DNA of 64,000 bases, taken from contig OY754334.1 in the NCBI GenBank assembly GCA_963573305.1, positions 93,927,848-93,991,847 of the forward strand, in the 5' to 3' direction. Below the pieces are notes generated by a model. It was given only the letters and a program-made list of their open reading frames with translations. It had not been told where the DNA came from and ran no database searches. A program made the position numbers and the translations under genes. Origin of the DNA: Pyrrhosoma nymphula. Taxonomy: Eukaryota; Arthropoda; Insecta; Odonata; Coenagrionidae. Shown here piece after piece: positions 55,098 to 64,000 of this stretch; the stretch's first letter is position 1, and every line of letters starts with the position of its first letter.

Positions 55098-55573
55098 CAG
55101 TGGCGGATACATATGGGGGGCGCGCGCCCCCCCCTTGCGGGGCCGCCCGCATTGCCGCCCGCGCCGCCCCCGCCAGTCAGCCCGCACGCTATTCGTTCGT
55201 GTCTATCGTCAGTCGACTCTGAGTCGAGTTATCGAGTAGTTGTACTTTCTTATGTAGCACGCGCGCGCGTCCGCGTCATCGTATTTTATACGTTTCTGTC
55301 TGGCGCATAGATAGCTAACCTACGAGAAAAGTCGCGGCCATTCTAGTGATCTCGATACGTTATTCTGTCTGGCATTTGTTCGAAAAAGTCGCAAATATTC
55401 TACTGTTTGTATTTGTTCACACTCCTTAAAAGTCTGGATGCGAACATTCTGGCACCGAATGTTCACGAAACAACCGATCTACATATATAAGGGAAGCAGA
55501 GTCGTTAGTTTGAAAGCTACAATCGTCGCGATAACTTGCGCCCCCCCTTGAGTTTTTTCTGTATCCGCCACTG
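55098..55573. mobile_element. Non-autonomous hAT with perfect 8-bp duplication
   Basis: CAGTGGCGGATACA (55098-55111) and its complement ending at 55573 are 14-bp perfect inverted ends. They are flanked by identical CGTACAGG at 55090-55097 and 55574-55581. C/G homopolymer runs lie directly inside both ends. The interior is GC-rich, with CpG- and GCGC-dense stretches (55125-55190, 55260-55275), unlike the AT-rich surroundings. At 476 bp it has no transposase. Confidence 0.9.
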
Positions 55574-56694
55574 CGTACAGGAGAGTATGTATGATGCAAT
55601 TCATGAGTGTACTTCTCTGAAGCGAAAGAGGTATGCTAGGCCCAATTATGGAGCAAATTATTGACGCAATGCCAGTTTTTAGGCCTAACAGCAACAAATA
55701 AGCTCTTTGCCTACGCCTTCCCCTTGGAAAGGAATGAAGGAAAATGCTTGATGAGTATCTATGAATATAGAAATGCTTAGTTAGAAAACAACAAAAAATT
55801 CAAATTATTGTCCATTAAAAAGTCGAGTCCCTCGAGTTTAGGAAGCTGTATCTTCAAGTAGGGTTAACGGATGTTTAAGAAATAAAAACCATCTGATAGA
55901 ATGATCGTTTATCGATGCGTGTTGAACATTTTACTTTACTTATCAGCCATTTTACGATATTTTATTTGAAAAAACTCACTATTTTCGGCGCTCAAAATCC
56001 GATTTCCCAACTTTATGTTATCACTGTTCTCTTAAAATCAGACATAGAAACGGGCAATTCTGATATAAGTTAGCTAGACATGTTATTAACGTAATAAAAG
56101 AAATAAATTGTTTATAAGTGGAGCTTTACACGAGATGGTGTAAAAGTTGTAAACCTCCACTTATTTCGAAACTAATGATGCGATTGAAATTTGAGGTGTA
56201 CTGTTGTGACGCGCGGTAACGCCAGCCTTGCAAATATGTACATAACAAATAGTAAAAATTACTGATATTCTCAACAACGATTTTTATTTATATCTCGTAT
56301 TTTCACACGCCACGAAAGCACGACCCGCTACGGAAGGATCGTAATGGGAAGGTAGGGGAAATCGTCCATAGCCATCCGCTGTTGCCGCTCCGTAGTGAGA
56401 TATCGCTTACTTACAAATTCGTTACTTTTAAACTCTTGTAGGCCATTCAAGTATTACGTATGACGATTCTTTCTGTTTTTCGACCCACCTCCCCCTATGT
56501 AAGACAATGTTAGATTTCGGCAACCCCCCTACCTCCTCTTTCAACCTTACGTAAAAGGATAGTTAGAAAGAAATATGTATCTACTCTTCGTTAAATGCTC
56601 GTTTTCTGCGGTTTCGGCTCTCGATATAAACCATCTTATAGCTTTGAGCACTTGAATTTGGATAATTTTGCAATGTTGGAGTACTACATTTTTC

Positions 56695-56785
56695 AACATT
56701 AACATCTACTTCTACAAAATACCCTGCAAGCCACCTCAAGGGTGTGTGCCTGGGAGTGAGTAGTCACCAACATGCCCTAAAGTTA
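56695..56785 (-). mobile_element. CR1-like 3' tail fragment
   Basis: The minus strand reads CACACACCCTTGAGGTGGCT, then TGCAGGGTATTTTGTAGAAG and TAGATG. This matches the 3' UTR end of the CR1 at 48745-48800 (GAGGCGGCTTGCGGGGTAGTATGTAG). It is a severely 5'-truncated insertion inside the DDE transposon. Confidence 0.6.
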
Positions 56786-56999
56786 GTGCATCTACGGCTA
56801 ATTATGCGTTAGCATATATCACTAATGCGTGTCACGAGGCGAAGCCTCACAAGTATGCACTACTCTACAGACATGCTACCAATGGAGAGGGACCGATAAT
56901 GTATATTGCAACCACACAAATGGACAGAGACTCAAGAGCCATGAATTTGATTGAAAGAGGCATGCATTAAGATTGAAACAACACCACAGATGATGGAGT

Positions 57000-57950
57000 T
57001 GTTAACTATTACAGGCTATTTTACAAATTAAAAAACTCTTTTATTCGAAACTGCACTTAAATTACTCCTGTGATAAAAAGCAATTCAAAAACCATTAAAA
57101 AATTCAAACAACACCATCCAACTCTTCTAGGTATGAAGGACAAGTTGGTTGAGTCTGTGTCCGAATGCTCCGGTCTGTAATGCAGAGTTTAGGATTTAGG
57201 TATCAGAAATTATGTAAAAAGCCAATGATAATGGAGTCTGTAAAAATTGCTGCCATTCGTCATAATTTTCCCCGTAGAATTAAAAAGCAGAGGGACAGTG
57301 GATATAAAATATTTTACACTGATGAGTCCTGGTGCTCTAAGCATCATACTTTGAAATATTGAAAAAGTTCTGGACTCTTCCCAGCTTGGGTATAATATCT
57401 ACCGGGGGCGCATACAGGAGGTGAATGGCTGACGCGGTGGTTTGAAGACCCCCTCAAGAGCCGGGAAACGAATCATCATCTTGCACATTGGTAATGAGGA
57501 TGGCTTCCTAGAGGGTGGCGAACTAAGTTTTGCGGGAAAAAGGGATGGTGATGACTACCATTCTAAGATGAATGCCAGACACTTCGAGGAGTGGTTTCGT
57601 CAAGTTTTGTCGTTGTTTCCTCCCAGATCCGCTGTAGTTTTAGACCAGGCACCGTATCACACGATGATGGATCCAGAGACAAAAAATCCTTCGATGTCGT
57701 GAAAGAAGGCCGATATCATCGCGTGGCTTGTTTGGAAAAAATCGATTTACTGGAGAATGAACCTAATTTTGAGTGCTTAACAAAAGCGACTTTGATTAAT
57801 CACGGTAGGCAATATTTTGTTCCGACAGAGAGGAAGCTGGAAAATATTGTGAAAGAACTCAGGAGTGACGTAAGTTTAATTTGGACACTACGGGCTCACT
57901 GCGAGCTGAATTCCATCGAAATAATTTGGGCTTACGTTTAAAATGCAATA
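57000..57950 (+). pseudogene. DDE transposase (Tc1/mariner-IS630 type), broken
   Basis: Segments in order: a decayed N-terminal part (57000-57160). Then SLGFRYQKLCKKPMIMESVK and KIFYTDESW (57190-57340; first Asp at about 57321), ending in TGA at 57360. In another frame IIILHIGNEDGFLEGGELSF, DDYHSKMNARHFEEWF and SAVVLDQAPYH follow (57472-57655; second Asp at about 57643). After a stop and shift comes HCELNSIEIIWAYV (about 57897-57938; Glu at about 57903). The acidic triad and the HCELNPIExIWA-like box identify a DDE_3-type endonuclease, which cuts and pastes the element. Stops and frameshifts make it inactive. Confidence 0.82.
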
Positions 57951-59177
57951 GCTAAGGTGAATCTTGCGACTGCCGCTGAAAAAAAGGAACAGTGTCAACG
58001 TGACCCATCAATTGTGCCTGGCGGCTCTAAAATCTGTGACGTCAAACTGATGGAGGAAATGTATACAACACGTCAAAAAGATAGAAGATGATTATAGGAA
58101 AAAACATCATCTCCTTGATGAATTAAGTGAAAAATCAGAGGGTCATAGTTAATTTACTCTGACTTCTTAGACTCTGACTCCGATTCAGACTTGTGCGACG
58201 ATGAATCACATTCGAATTGCGATTCCGATTGAAAGAATTTGAGAGGATATTTCGGGACTGTCCAAAGTGTTTGCAAACGTACAAACACAATTCGTAAATA
58301 GTGTGTGTTGTGTAAATGTGTGTACTTATTATTAATTGATTTATAATGAACTGGTGGTATTAACCACTAAAACCATTTTTAATTCAGCCTACGGTGGTCC
58401 AAAGCCCACATGAAAAATGATGTTGGAAAATAATTATACTTTATCATTTAACTGCCTTCCAAATTCTGATGAAAGAGAGTCATCAGAATTCATCCTATCA
58501 TTAAATTGTTGTCCGAACTCAGAACAGACACGTACATCTGTTATGCTTTCAACTTCGCCCTAGCCGGCAGGGTAGTGCTACGCGTATCAAATAGCAACGT
58601 CTCTTGTCCCTTTCCCTCTTCTCCTCCTCCGACGAAGTCGTCCTGTACCGATCAACAACCGCTGTTTGGCGCGTGAAAATAGATATAAATAAAAATCGTT
58701 GTTGAGAATATCAGTAATTTTTACTATTTGTTATGTACATATTTGCAATGCTGGTGTTGCCGCGCGTCACAGCAGTACGAGTATACCTCAAATCTCAATC
58801 GCACCATTAGTTTCGAAATAAGCGAAGGTTTACAACTTTTACACCAGCTCGTGTAAAACTACACTTATAAACAATTTATTTCTTTTATTACGTTAATAAC
58901 ATGTTTAGCTAACTTATATCAGAATTGCCAGTTTCTATGTCTGATGTTAAGAGTACAGTGATAACATAAAGGTGGGAAATCGGATTTTGAGCGCCGAAAA
59001 TAGTGAGTTTTTTCAAATAAAATATCGTAAAATGGCAGATAAGTAAAGGAAAATTTTTAAACACGCATCGATAACCAATCATTCTATCACATGGTTTTTT
59101 TTCTTAAAAATCCGTTTACCCTACTTGAAGATACAGCTTCCTAAACTCGAGGGACTCTACTTTTTTAATGGACAATA

Positions 59178-59879
59178 GCAAAAAATTGTTTTCGAGCAAG
59201 CAAATTTCAGAAAACTTGATTCATTTTCAAAGATGGCGAACTTAGATTGCTAATTGTTTTTTTTCAGCAGTTCTTCACAGCGAATGAATTTTTTATGAAG
59301 AAATTACTAATTATTGATAGTTAAGTCGGTGGGCGTAGATAATTTCTTCGTCTGCATTCCACCACTGTCTTCATTCGTGGTCATTAAAACCACCAATTTG
59401 TACCCCATCATCCTAAGCCTTTGATCTGTTTGTGACCAGGAGCAATCAAAAGAACACTGATTGGATGCCACGCACCTTTCCCCTTCAACAAACGACTGGT
59501 ACTCTTTTTTGTTTTTATTATTTTTTTTACGACGATGGGTTGAATATGATGGTCCAATGGCTGTGAATCCGCTCCTATTAAGTCCTTATCCAACTCCCTC
59601 ATTCCACCGCTCTTCGAATTCTACCACAATCCAGCCGCTACAGCTAATCCTCATCATAATAAAAATTAATCAATGGCATGGAAAAAATTAAAAACAGGTT
59701 GAACAACTGTTTTTACGGTTCACTTTAAATTATTTCCGTCGATCAAGAGATCTGGAGGGTTAAGGTGGATTCACCCTTAAAATTACTTTAAAATAGTTTT
59801 TTTCATATCCCCCCTACTTACCTATAGAAAAACCTGTCATTTGATTGAACATCATCATCAAAGAAATCTCACGGTTAGA
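59178..59879. other. Unassigned region
   Basis: No recognised feature between the DDE element and the next LINE tail. Confidence 0.3.
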
Positions 59880-60335
59880 GGTAGGTTTCAATGGAAGTCG
59901 GTGAAAATCCTCCAGTTTTTTATACGTGCAGGGCCATATCTACATCTCGTATTCCTTTCTTCATCCCCGCGTACAGGACGTATCCTTTTTCATCCCGTCC
60001 ATAAAACCTATTCTCCTTCTTCCCCTTCCCCGCTTTCCTAACATCCTTCCCTCTATCACGATCTTTAGCATCCCATCGCCCCTCATTACCTCCTCCAGAC
60101 ACCCACTCTTCCTCCCTCTGATCTCATCTAGAAGTGTCCTCTCCTCAATAACCATTTCAAGCTCTTCCTCATTTGTCCTCCTTTCCATCCACCTCACCTT
60201 CTCCATCCTCCTCCACACCCACATCTCGGACTCCTGCAGCCGATTCTCGTCCTCCTTTCCGTTAGTCCAAGTTTCTGCCCCATACAACGCGACACTGCAT
60301 ATCAAGCTCTTCACCAGCCTCTTCTTCATATCCTA
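59880..60335 (-). pseudogene. RTE-like LINE tail, antisense
   Basis: The minus-strand frame (59961-60329, 122 codons without a stop) encodes MKKRLVKSLICSVALYGAET, RLQESEMWVWRRMEKVRWME, RRTNEEELEMVIEERTLLDE and MLGKRGRGRRRIGFMDGMKK. It is very close to the C-terminal region of the 31.98-kb LINE. The 3' end at about 59880-59940 corresponds to that at 51.4 kb. The copy is 5'-truncated at about 60335, just upstream of the YGSETW box region. Confidence 0.82.
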
Positions 60336-60634
60336 ACTGTAATGTGGAATGTCGTTACCTTGCTATATTTTTTAACTCTATTTCAATAAATTTGTCATCA
60401 TTTCCACCCATATTTTCGAAATACATACTGCTAGATAGTGTGATTTGCCATTTATTAAGCATTTTAGTTGTAAGTTATGCGGAGTATTGTCTTAGGACAA
60501 TTTTTACAATTGTTTTTACAACATTGTGGCCATTGGTAATTTTTTTTTCTCGTAAAAAATATGTACGCGACAATTTGGGAAAAAGCGGAGTGTACTCGCT
60601 CAGATGTGAGATTGCGTTTTGAGTGGTTTTATTG

Positions 60635-60870
60635 GATATAAATTTGTTGTGTACTCAAAAAATTGGACTATGAAATGAATTTCTTTGATTGTTGATGAAA
60701 ATTTTTAAATTTTAAACGAAATTATAGCGTCAATAATGACTGGTTATTGCTAGAATCCGTCATTATTAATGCTATAATTTCATTAAAAAATTGCGAACAC
60801 TCAGCATAACACAAGGAATTCATTTCCAAGTTAAAATTATGGGAGCATACAACTAATATTTGTGTATAAA
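60635..60870. repeat. Imperfect foldback
   Basis: The core hairpin GAAATTATAGC...ATAATGAC (60718-60740) pairs with 60759-60781 with two mismatches. Weaker complementarity extends outward through GAAATGAATTYCTT to about 60635 and 60870. Non-coding; no duplication identified. Confidence 0.6.
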
Positions 60871-62343
60871 AACCAATTCAGACACAATTAGTTGACAGAA
60901 GATTTTTGCTATTAGTGAGGTTGTTAATGAGTTGGAGGGTGGAGTTCAGTTGCTGAGAAAAGGGCCTGGACTCTCGGTAAGCTGGGTCTCACGGGGTAAT
61001 AGCATACCTGGGTTTATTGTTTTGCTGGCGGTCACTTCCTTTCACCCCGTGTCGGCTATAGCAGATATTCGTTCTCATGGTACTACTAAATAGTTAGTAG
61101 TACTATGTTCGTTCTTTTGCATCAGGAAAATCCTCGTCGAATATGGTAGGCATTCCTTCATCTACGTAGAAAATCCAGGTCGGTCTGCTCCAAATTACCT
61201 TTTTAAGCCTGGGGTGGGATCACAGTTTCTTCTTTCATGTTGTCATTATCATTATCCAAAATGCAAACCCCTCTGGAAGAGTATCATTCACTGTTACTGT
61301 CCTAAGAACGCACTCCATCATTTAAAACTAGTGATTTTAAGCCCCTCGCAAAATTTTAAGATTGATGATGAAGTTTGAACTCTCATGAGCATGTAGGAAA
61401 TCCAGACCGACATTTGGAGTGACAGCTTTTAAAATGCATAGCCATAGACTTTTAAATGACTTTATTCCAAAAAAATGTCTCCCCTAATTACCATCCCTAT
61501 TCCCTTATATTCTAACCATTGAAGTTCTTTTTATGCTTACCCTCGGATATGTGGTCCTTGTGTAGAGTTACCGACCTAATCCTCTTCCCCTTTCCAATTA
61601 CCTACCCCTTAGACCTCATCCCCATATCCCGTCCTATAAATTGGACACCAACTGTACTTGAACATGTTGTCGAACTCTGATTTCAACCAGTCAGTTATTT
61701 TAGTAGTGTGGAAAATTACGCCGTGATTTACTCTTCAACTATATCACGATTTCACAAAGTTAATTTGCCAACTATCTCGTTATTCACAAAATAGTCATCC
61801 AGCTTCTTTTTCTCTTGCGTAACGTTTTTATTCCAAATCGATGAATGTGATAGCCATTTTGACTTAGTGGAAGTGATGGATATAGTTTTGAATAATACAT
61901 TTATACCTACTTTTCCACTATTTACTTTATAACTGCTAAAATCAGAAATAAATTCCAACAGTGGAAAAATACCAAGTTTTGAGATTTAAATGGGTATCCG
62001 AAAAAAGCAATGAAATCTGTTTCGCAAAACTGTTGGGATTTCGAAAATTTGAGCGAAAACTGAGGAGAATAATTGAAAAATTACGTTATAGTTTCTTTCG
62101 ATAACCCGTTAAAATGTGACGTACATTTCGATTTTTAACCTAAAAACGATCGTTATAAAGTTAAAAAATGAAATTGTGTTTATTTCATAATTTATGATGA
62201 GAAATGTGATGGCTAGGGTTACCCATAGGGACTCTCTTTAGACTTGGAAAGAACGGAAGAGGAAAACATTTTGCGCTGATTCGTAGGTTTTATGAGGAGG
62301 ACTTCTCGAACGGTTTGGCCGGAGGACTTCTCGAACGACTTTT
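60871..62343. other. Unassigned region
   Basis: Only a small hairpin (TACTACTAA/TTAGTAGTA, about 61081-61102) is notable. No gene or transposon motif recognised. Confidence 0.3.
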
Positions 62344-62605
62344 CGATACCGAAGAAGAGCAAGGCAAAAACCTGCGAAGGCTATGGAATAATAAGCTTAA
62401 TATTCCACGCAGCCAATGTAGTTTTCACAATTATAAATAGAAGGCTAGAGAAGAAGGCTAGAGAAGAAGGCCAGGGAAGAAGGCTAAAGAAGAAGGCTAG
62501 AGAAGAAGGCTAACAAATTCCTGGGTGACGACCAGTTTCAGTTAAGAGAGGGACGGGAACGCGAGACGCCTTAAGAACGTGCTGGAGAGGAAGCTGGTCG
62601 TAGCC
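62344..62605 (+). pseudogene. LINE RT fragment with internal minisatellite
   Basis: Aligns with the start of the 31.98-kb LINE: IPKKSKAKTCEGYGIISLIF at 62349-62408 versus IPKKSKAKTCEDYRTISLIS, then RLEKKA, then LGDDQF and a GTGTRDA-like end. The segment encoding RLEKKA is expanded sixfold (62446-62515), and a frameshift follows. It starts upstream of where the 31.98-kb copy is truncated, so it belonged to a longer insertion. Similarity stops at about 62605. Confidence 0.75.
62446..62515 (+). repeat. 13-bp minisatellite, about 5-6 units
   Basis: The unit AGAAGAAGGCTAG is repeated in tandem with single-base variants. The related LINE at about 32072-32092 has the unit once, so the array arose by local expansion inside this copy. 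Confidence 0.85.
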
Positions 62606-63744
62606 TTCTCTCCAGAGATGTCTCTGCGAACAAGCCGTTCAGGGTGACGTAGTTGACTTCACCGCCGTATATAGTGATAGTGCCGTTTCGAAGCTCCGCC
62701 CCTCGAAGGCCGTAGAAAACCATATCAACCATATCTCGGAGCTAATGCACGCGAAGTAATGGGGATAGTAGGGGAATCGGGGAAGGACGAGGGAGGGAAT
62801 GACTAGCGGCCGCTAGGTCGGACGGCCAGCGGCATATTACACTTTGGCAGGCAATTATGACGCTCGGCAGAACCAGCTGAAGGCTTAACAAACGCTTACA
62901 ATGAGTACGTTACTCGATCCGCGGTGCGCGGACTTACCCAATTTTGGTCATTTTGATGATTCTACGCCGATCCGACTTCCAAAAAGTGTGGTTCTCTCCC
63001 CCTGCGGTAGCCTAGCGAGAGAAGTCTATCGCGCGGCTATCAGTCTGTAAGAATGGCAGAATTCCTCCTCTTGGCATTCGCCAACGTCTCGCATTCCAAT
63101 CTCTACTATGGTGAAACACTTTTCGATTCATAATGCTGCCCATTAGTGTTAAACAGTATTTTGATTGAGATGGTGTAACTACTTTGAACAGGAAGAAATA
63201 TACAGGTACAAAACTTTTTGAGACACATTCCATCAAGAAGTTATGCCGTGTTTCCAAGGCAATCCACCGAGTCGTCTTCTACTACGCTCTAACTAAAGTA
63301 TCTCTCGAGGTTAACATACGAGTGATGGACAAGACTTTATACATGGCATTTACAAATCAAACATGCTCAACATATTGGAATTGGTGGTAGTATGATCCCG
63401 TATTTTCAAAACGATAGAAACATGCCTACTTTCACTCCTAACGAAATAATCCTAAGCCACTGGTTAATTGGGGACTGTTTAGTTCAGTGGCTAAAGCACA
63501 TCCCATTTGAGAGATCTGTCTTAAATAATACACGATTATTTTGGATACACTCATTGCTTCTTACTTTGTTTTTCCGCAGTAGCGTATATTTACCCTTCTC
63601 GTTTCATGTAAATGTCAAACATTGACAACTATTCGTTTCGGAGCTTTAAAAGCATGGCGTCTTGGGAATAATAATGATTAAATAAAATTATTACGCTGGG
63701 TGGACTGCCTTTCGCCTGTCTCATACCCTTCGATCCATCTGGAT
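62606..63744. other. Unassigned segment between two LINE pieces
   Basis: It separates two parts of what may have been one LINE. Composition is GC-richer to about 63000. GTTCAGTGGCTAAAGCAC near 63480 resembles a tRNA A box, but no B box follows. It could be an insertion, but no clear duplication or terminal repeat was found. Confidence 0.35.
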
Positions 63745-64000
63745 CGCTACGCTACTAGAAAGGAATATGGGCAGGGTGTTATTGCTTGCATTGTAGATTT
63801 TGAGAAGGCGTTTGATGGGGTGAACTGGACGAATAAATCGAAGTGCTGAAGAAATTAGGGATCGATTAGAGGGACAGACATCTCATTCGGAATCTGAATG
63901 TGATGCAGAACGTGCAGTTTAAGTAAGGCGATGGGGAATCGGGATCGATCGTGATAGAACGGGTAGTGCGGGAGGGGTGCCCACTATCGCCACTTCTTTT
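63745..64000 (+). pseudogene. LINE RT fragment, runs off the window
   Basis: Aligns with 32180-32425 of the intact LINE: LLERNMGRV-like, then VDFEKAFDGVNWT (about 63796-63834), KKLGIDxRDRHLIRNL and the beginning of the RQGCPLSP block at the end. It has several indels and stops (for example TAG in the KKLG segment). It continues beyond the window edge. It may be the displaced continuation of 62344-62605. Confidence 0.75.

Larger units (their letters stand above)
55808..59175 (+). mobile_element. 3.4-kb DDE transposon with about 505-bp inverted ends
   Basis: Left terminus 55808 to about 56312 and right terminus about 58669-59175 are imperfect inverted repeats (outer TTGTCCATTAAAAA, inner TATTTATATCT region). 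TA flanks each end (55806-55807 and 59176-59177), as in the Tc1/mariner/IS630 group. A broken transposase reading left to right lies between them, along with a small CR1 tail (about 56695-56785). Long inverted ends with internal sub-hairpins, such as ATAAGTGGAG/CTCCACTTAT (about 56114-56165), are visible in both arms. Confidence 0.85.

Noticed and set aside
63471..63500. SINE starting at GTTCAGTGGCTAAAGCAC
   Set aside because: A-box-like only; no B box follows within the expected distance.
1..64000. CRISPR array, rRNA, operon or phage content
   Set aside because: No regularly spaced repeats, no rRNA-like blocks and no dense same-strand coding; all recognisable coding is eukaryotic mobile-element sequence.

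Overview
The window looks like intergenic or intronic DNA from a large, AT-rich, repeat-dense animal genome, most likely an arthropod and probably an insect. It holds no long intact host gene, no operon structure, and no rRNA, CRISPR or prokaryotic signals. It does hold relics of most insect transposon classes: RTE/BovB-like and CR1-like LINEs, BEL/Pao and Copia LTR elements, Penelope-like elements, hAT, P/THAP and Tc1/mariner-type DNA transposons, tRNA-derived SINEs, and several short inverted-repeat elements. I cannot name the species. All family calls come from reading motifs by eye, without a database search.

Layout. 0-9 kb: a hAT-type non-autonomous element (40-636), two copies of a MITE family whose ends read AGGTGGTTTGAGCGA ('family 1'), two decayed LINE fragments and a 594-bp foldback (7657-8250). 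9-16 kb: a small MITE, copy A of 'family 2', a decayed LINE, a Penelope-like relic with GIY-YIG homology (11.8-12.6 kb), one candidate host exon (12712-12925) and two antisense LINE tails. 16-21 kb: a nest in which a BEL/Pao relic runs into a Copia relic on the opposite strand, and the Copia is split by a 750-bp inverted-repeat element. 21-24 kb: a hAT element with a perfect 8-bp duplication, and a P-element-like relic with a THAP zinc finger. 24-31 kb: mostly unrecognised, including pyrimidine-rich and GC-richer blocks.

31-36 kb: a family-1 MITE carries the youngest-looking insertion here, a 5'-truncated LINE with a 416-codon open reverse-transcriptase frame and a perfect 12-bp duplication. 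The copy at 4.3 kb preserves the empty site. A 716-bp tRNA-containing palindrome then splits a SINE with a 10-bp duplication. 36-48 kb: a LINE endonuclease fragment, an inverted Penelope-type terminal pair (39.0 kb), an element with tRNA-like inverted ends (42.8 kb), another family-1 MITE, a GC-rich unannotated block, and family-2 copy B with a 116-bp insert that copy A lacks. 48-55 kb: CR1 and RTE tails in both orientations, a SINE, and a LINE tail split by a 323-bp inverted pair of hammerhead-ribozyme-like terminal repeats. 55-64 kb: two hAT-type elements (52.3 and 55.1 kb), a 3.4-kb DDE transposon with about 505-bp inverted termini and a broken transposase, further LINE tails, and a LINE with an internal 13-bp minisatellite running off the window end.

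The coding parts are mostly broken retroelement enzymes, and no host pathway can be reconstructed. The most interesting material is structural: Penelope-type mini-elements with hammerhead-like motifs, two of which have 12-bp target duplications, and two inverted elements built from tRNA-like modules. In both groups, nested copies and paralogous empty sites let the insertion boundaries be read directly from the window.
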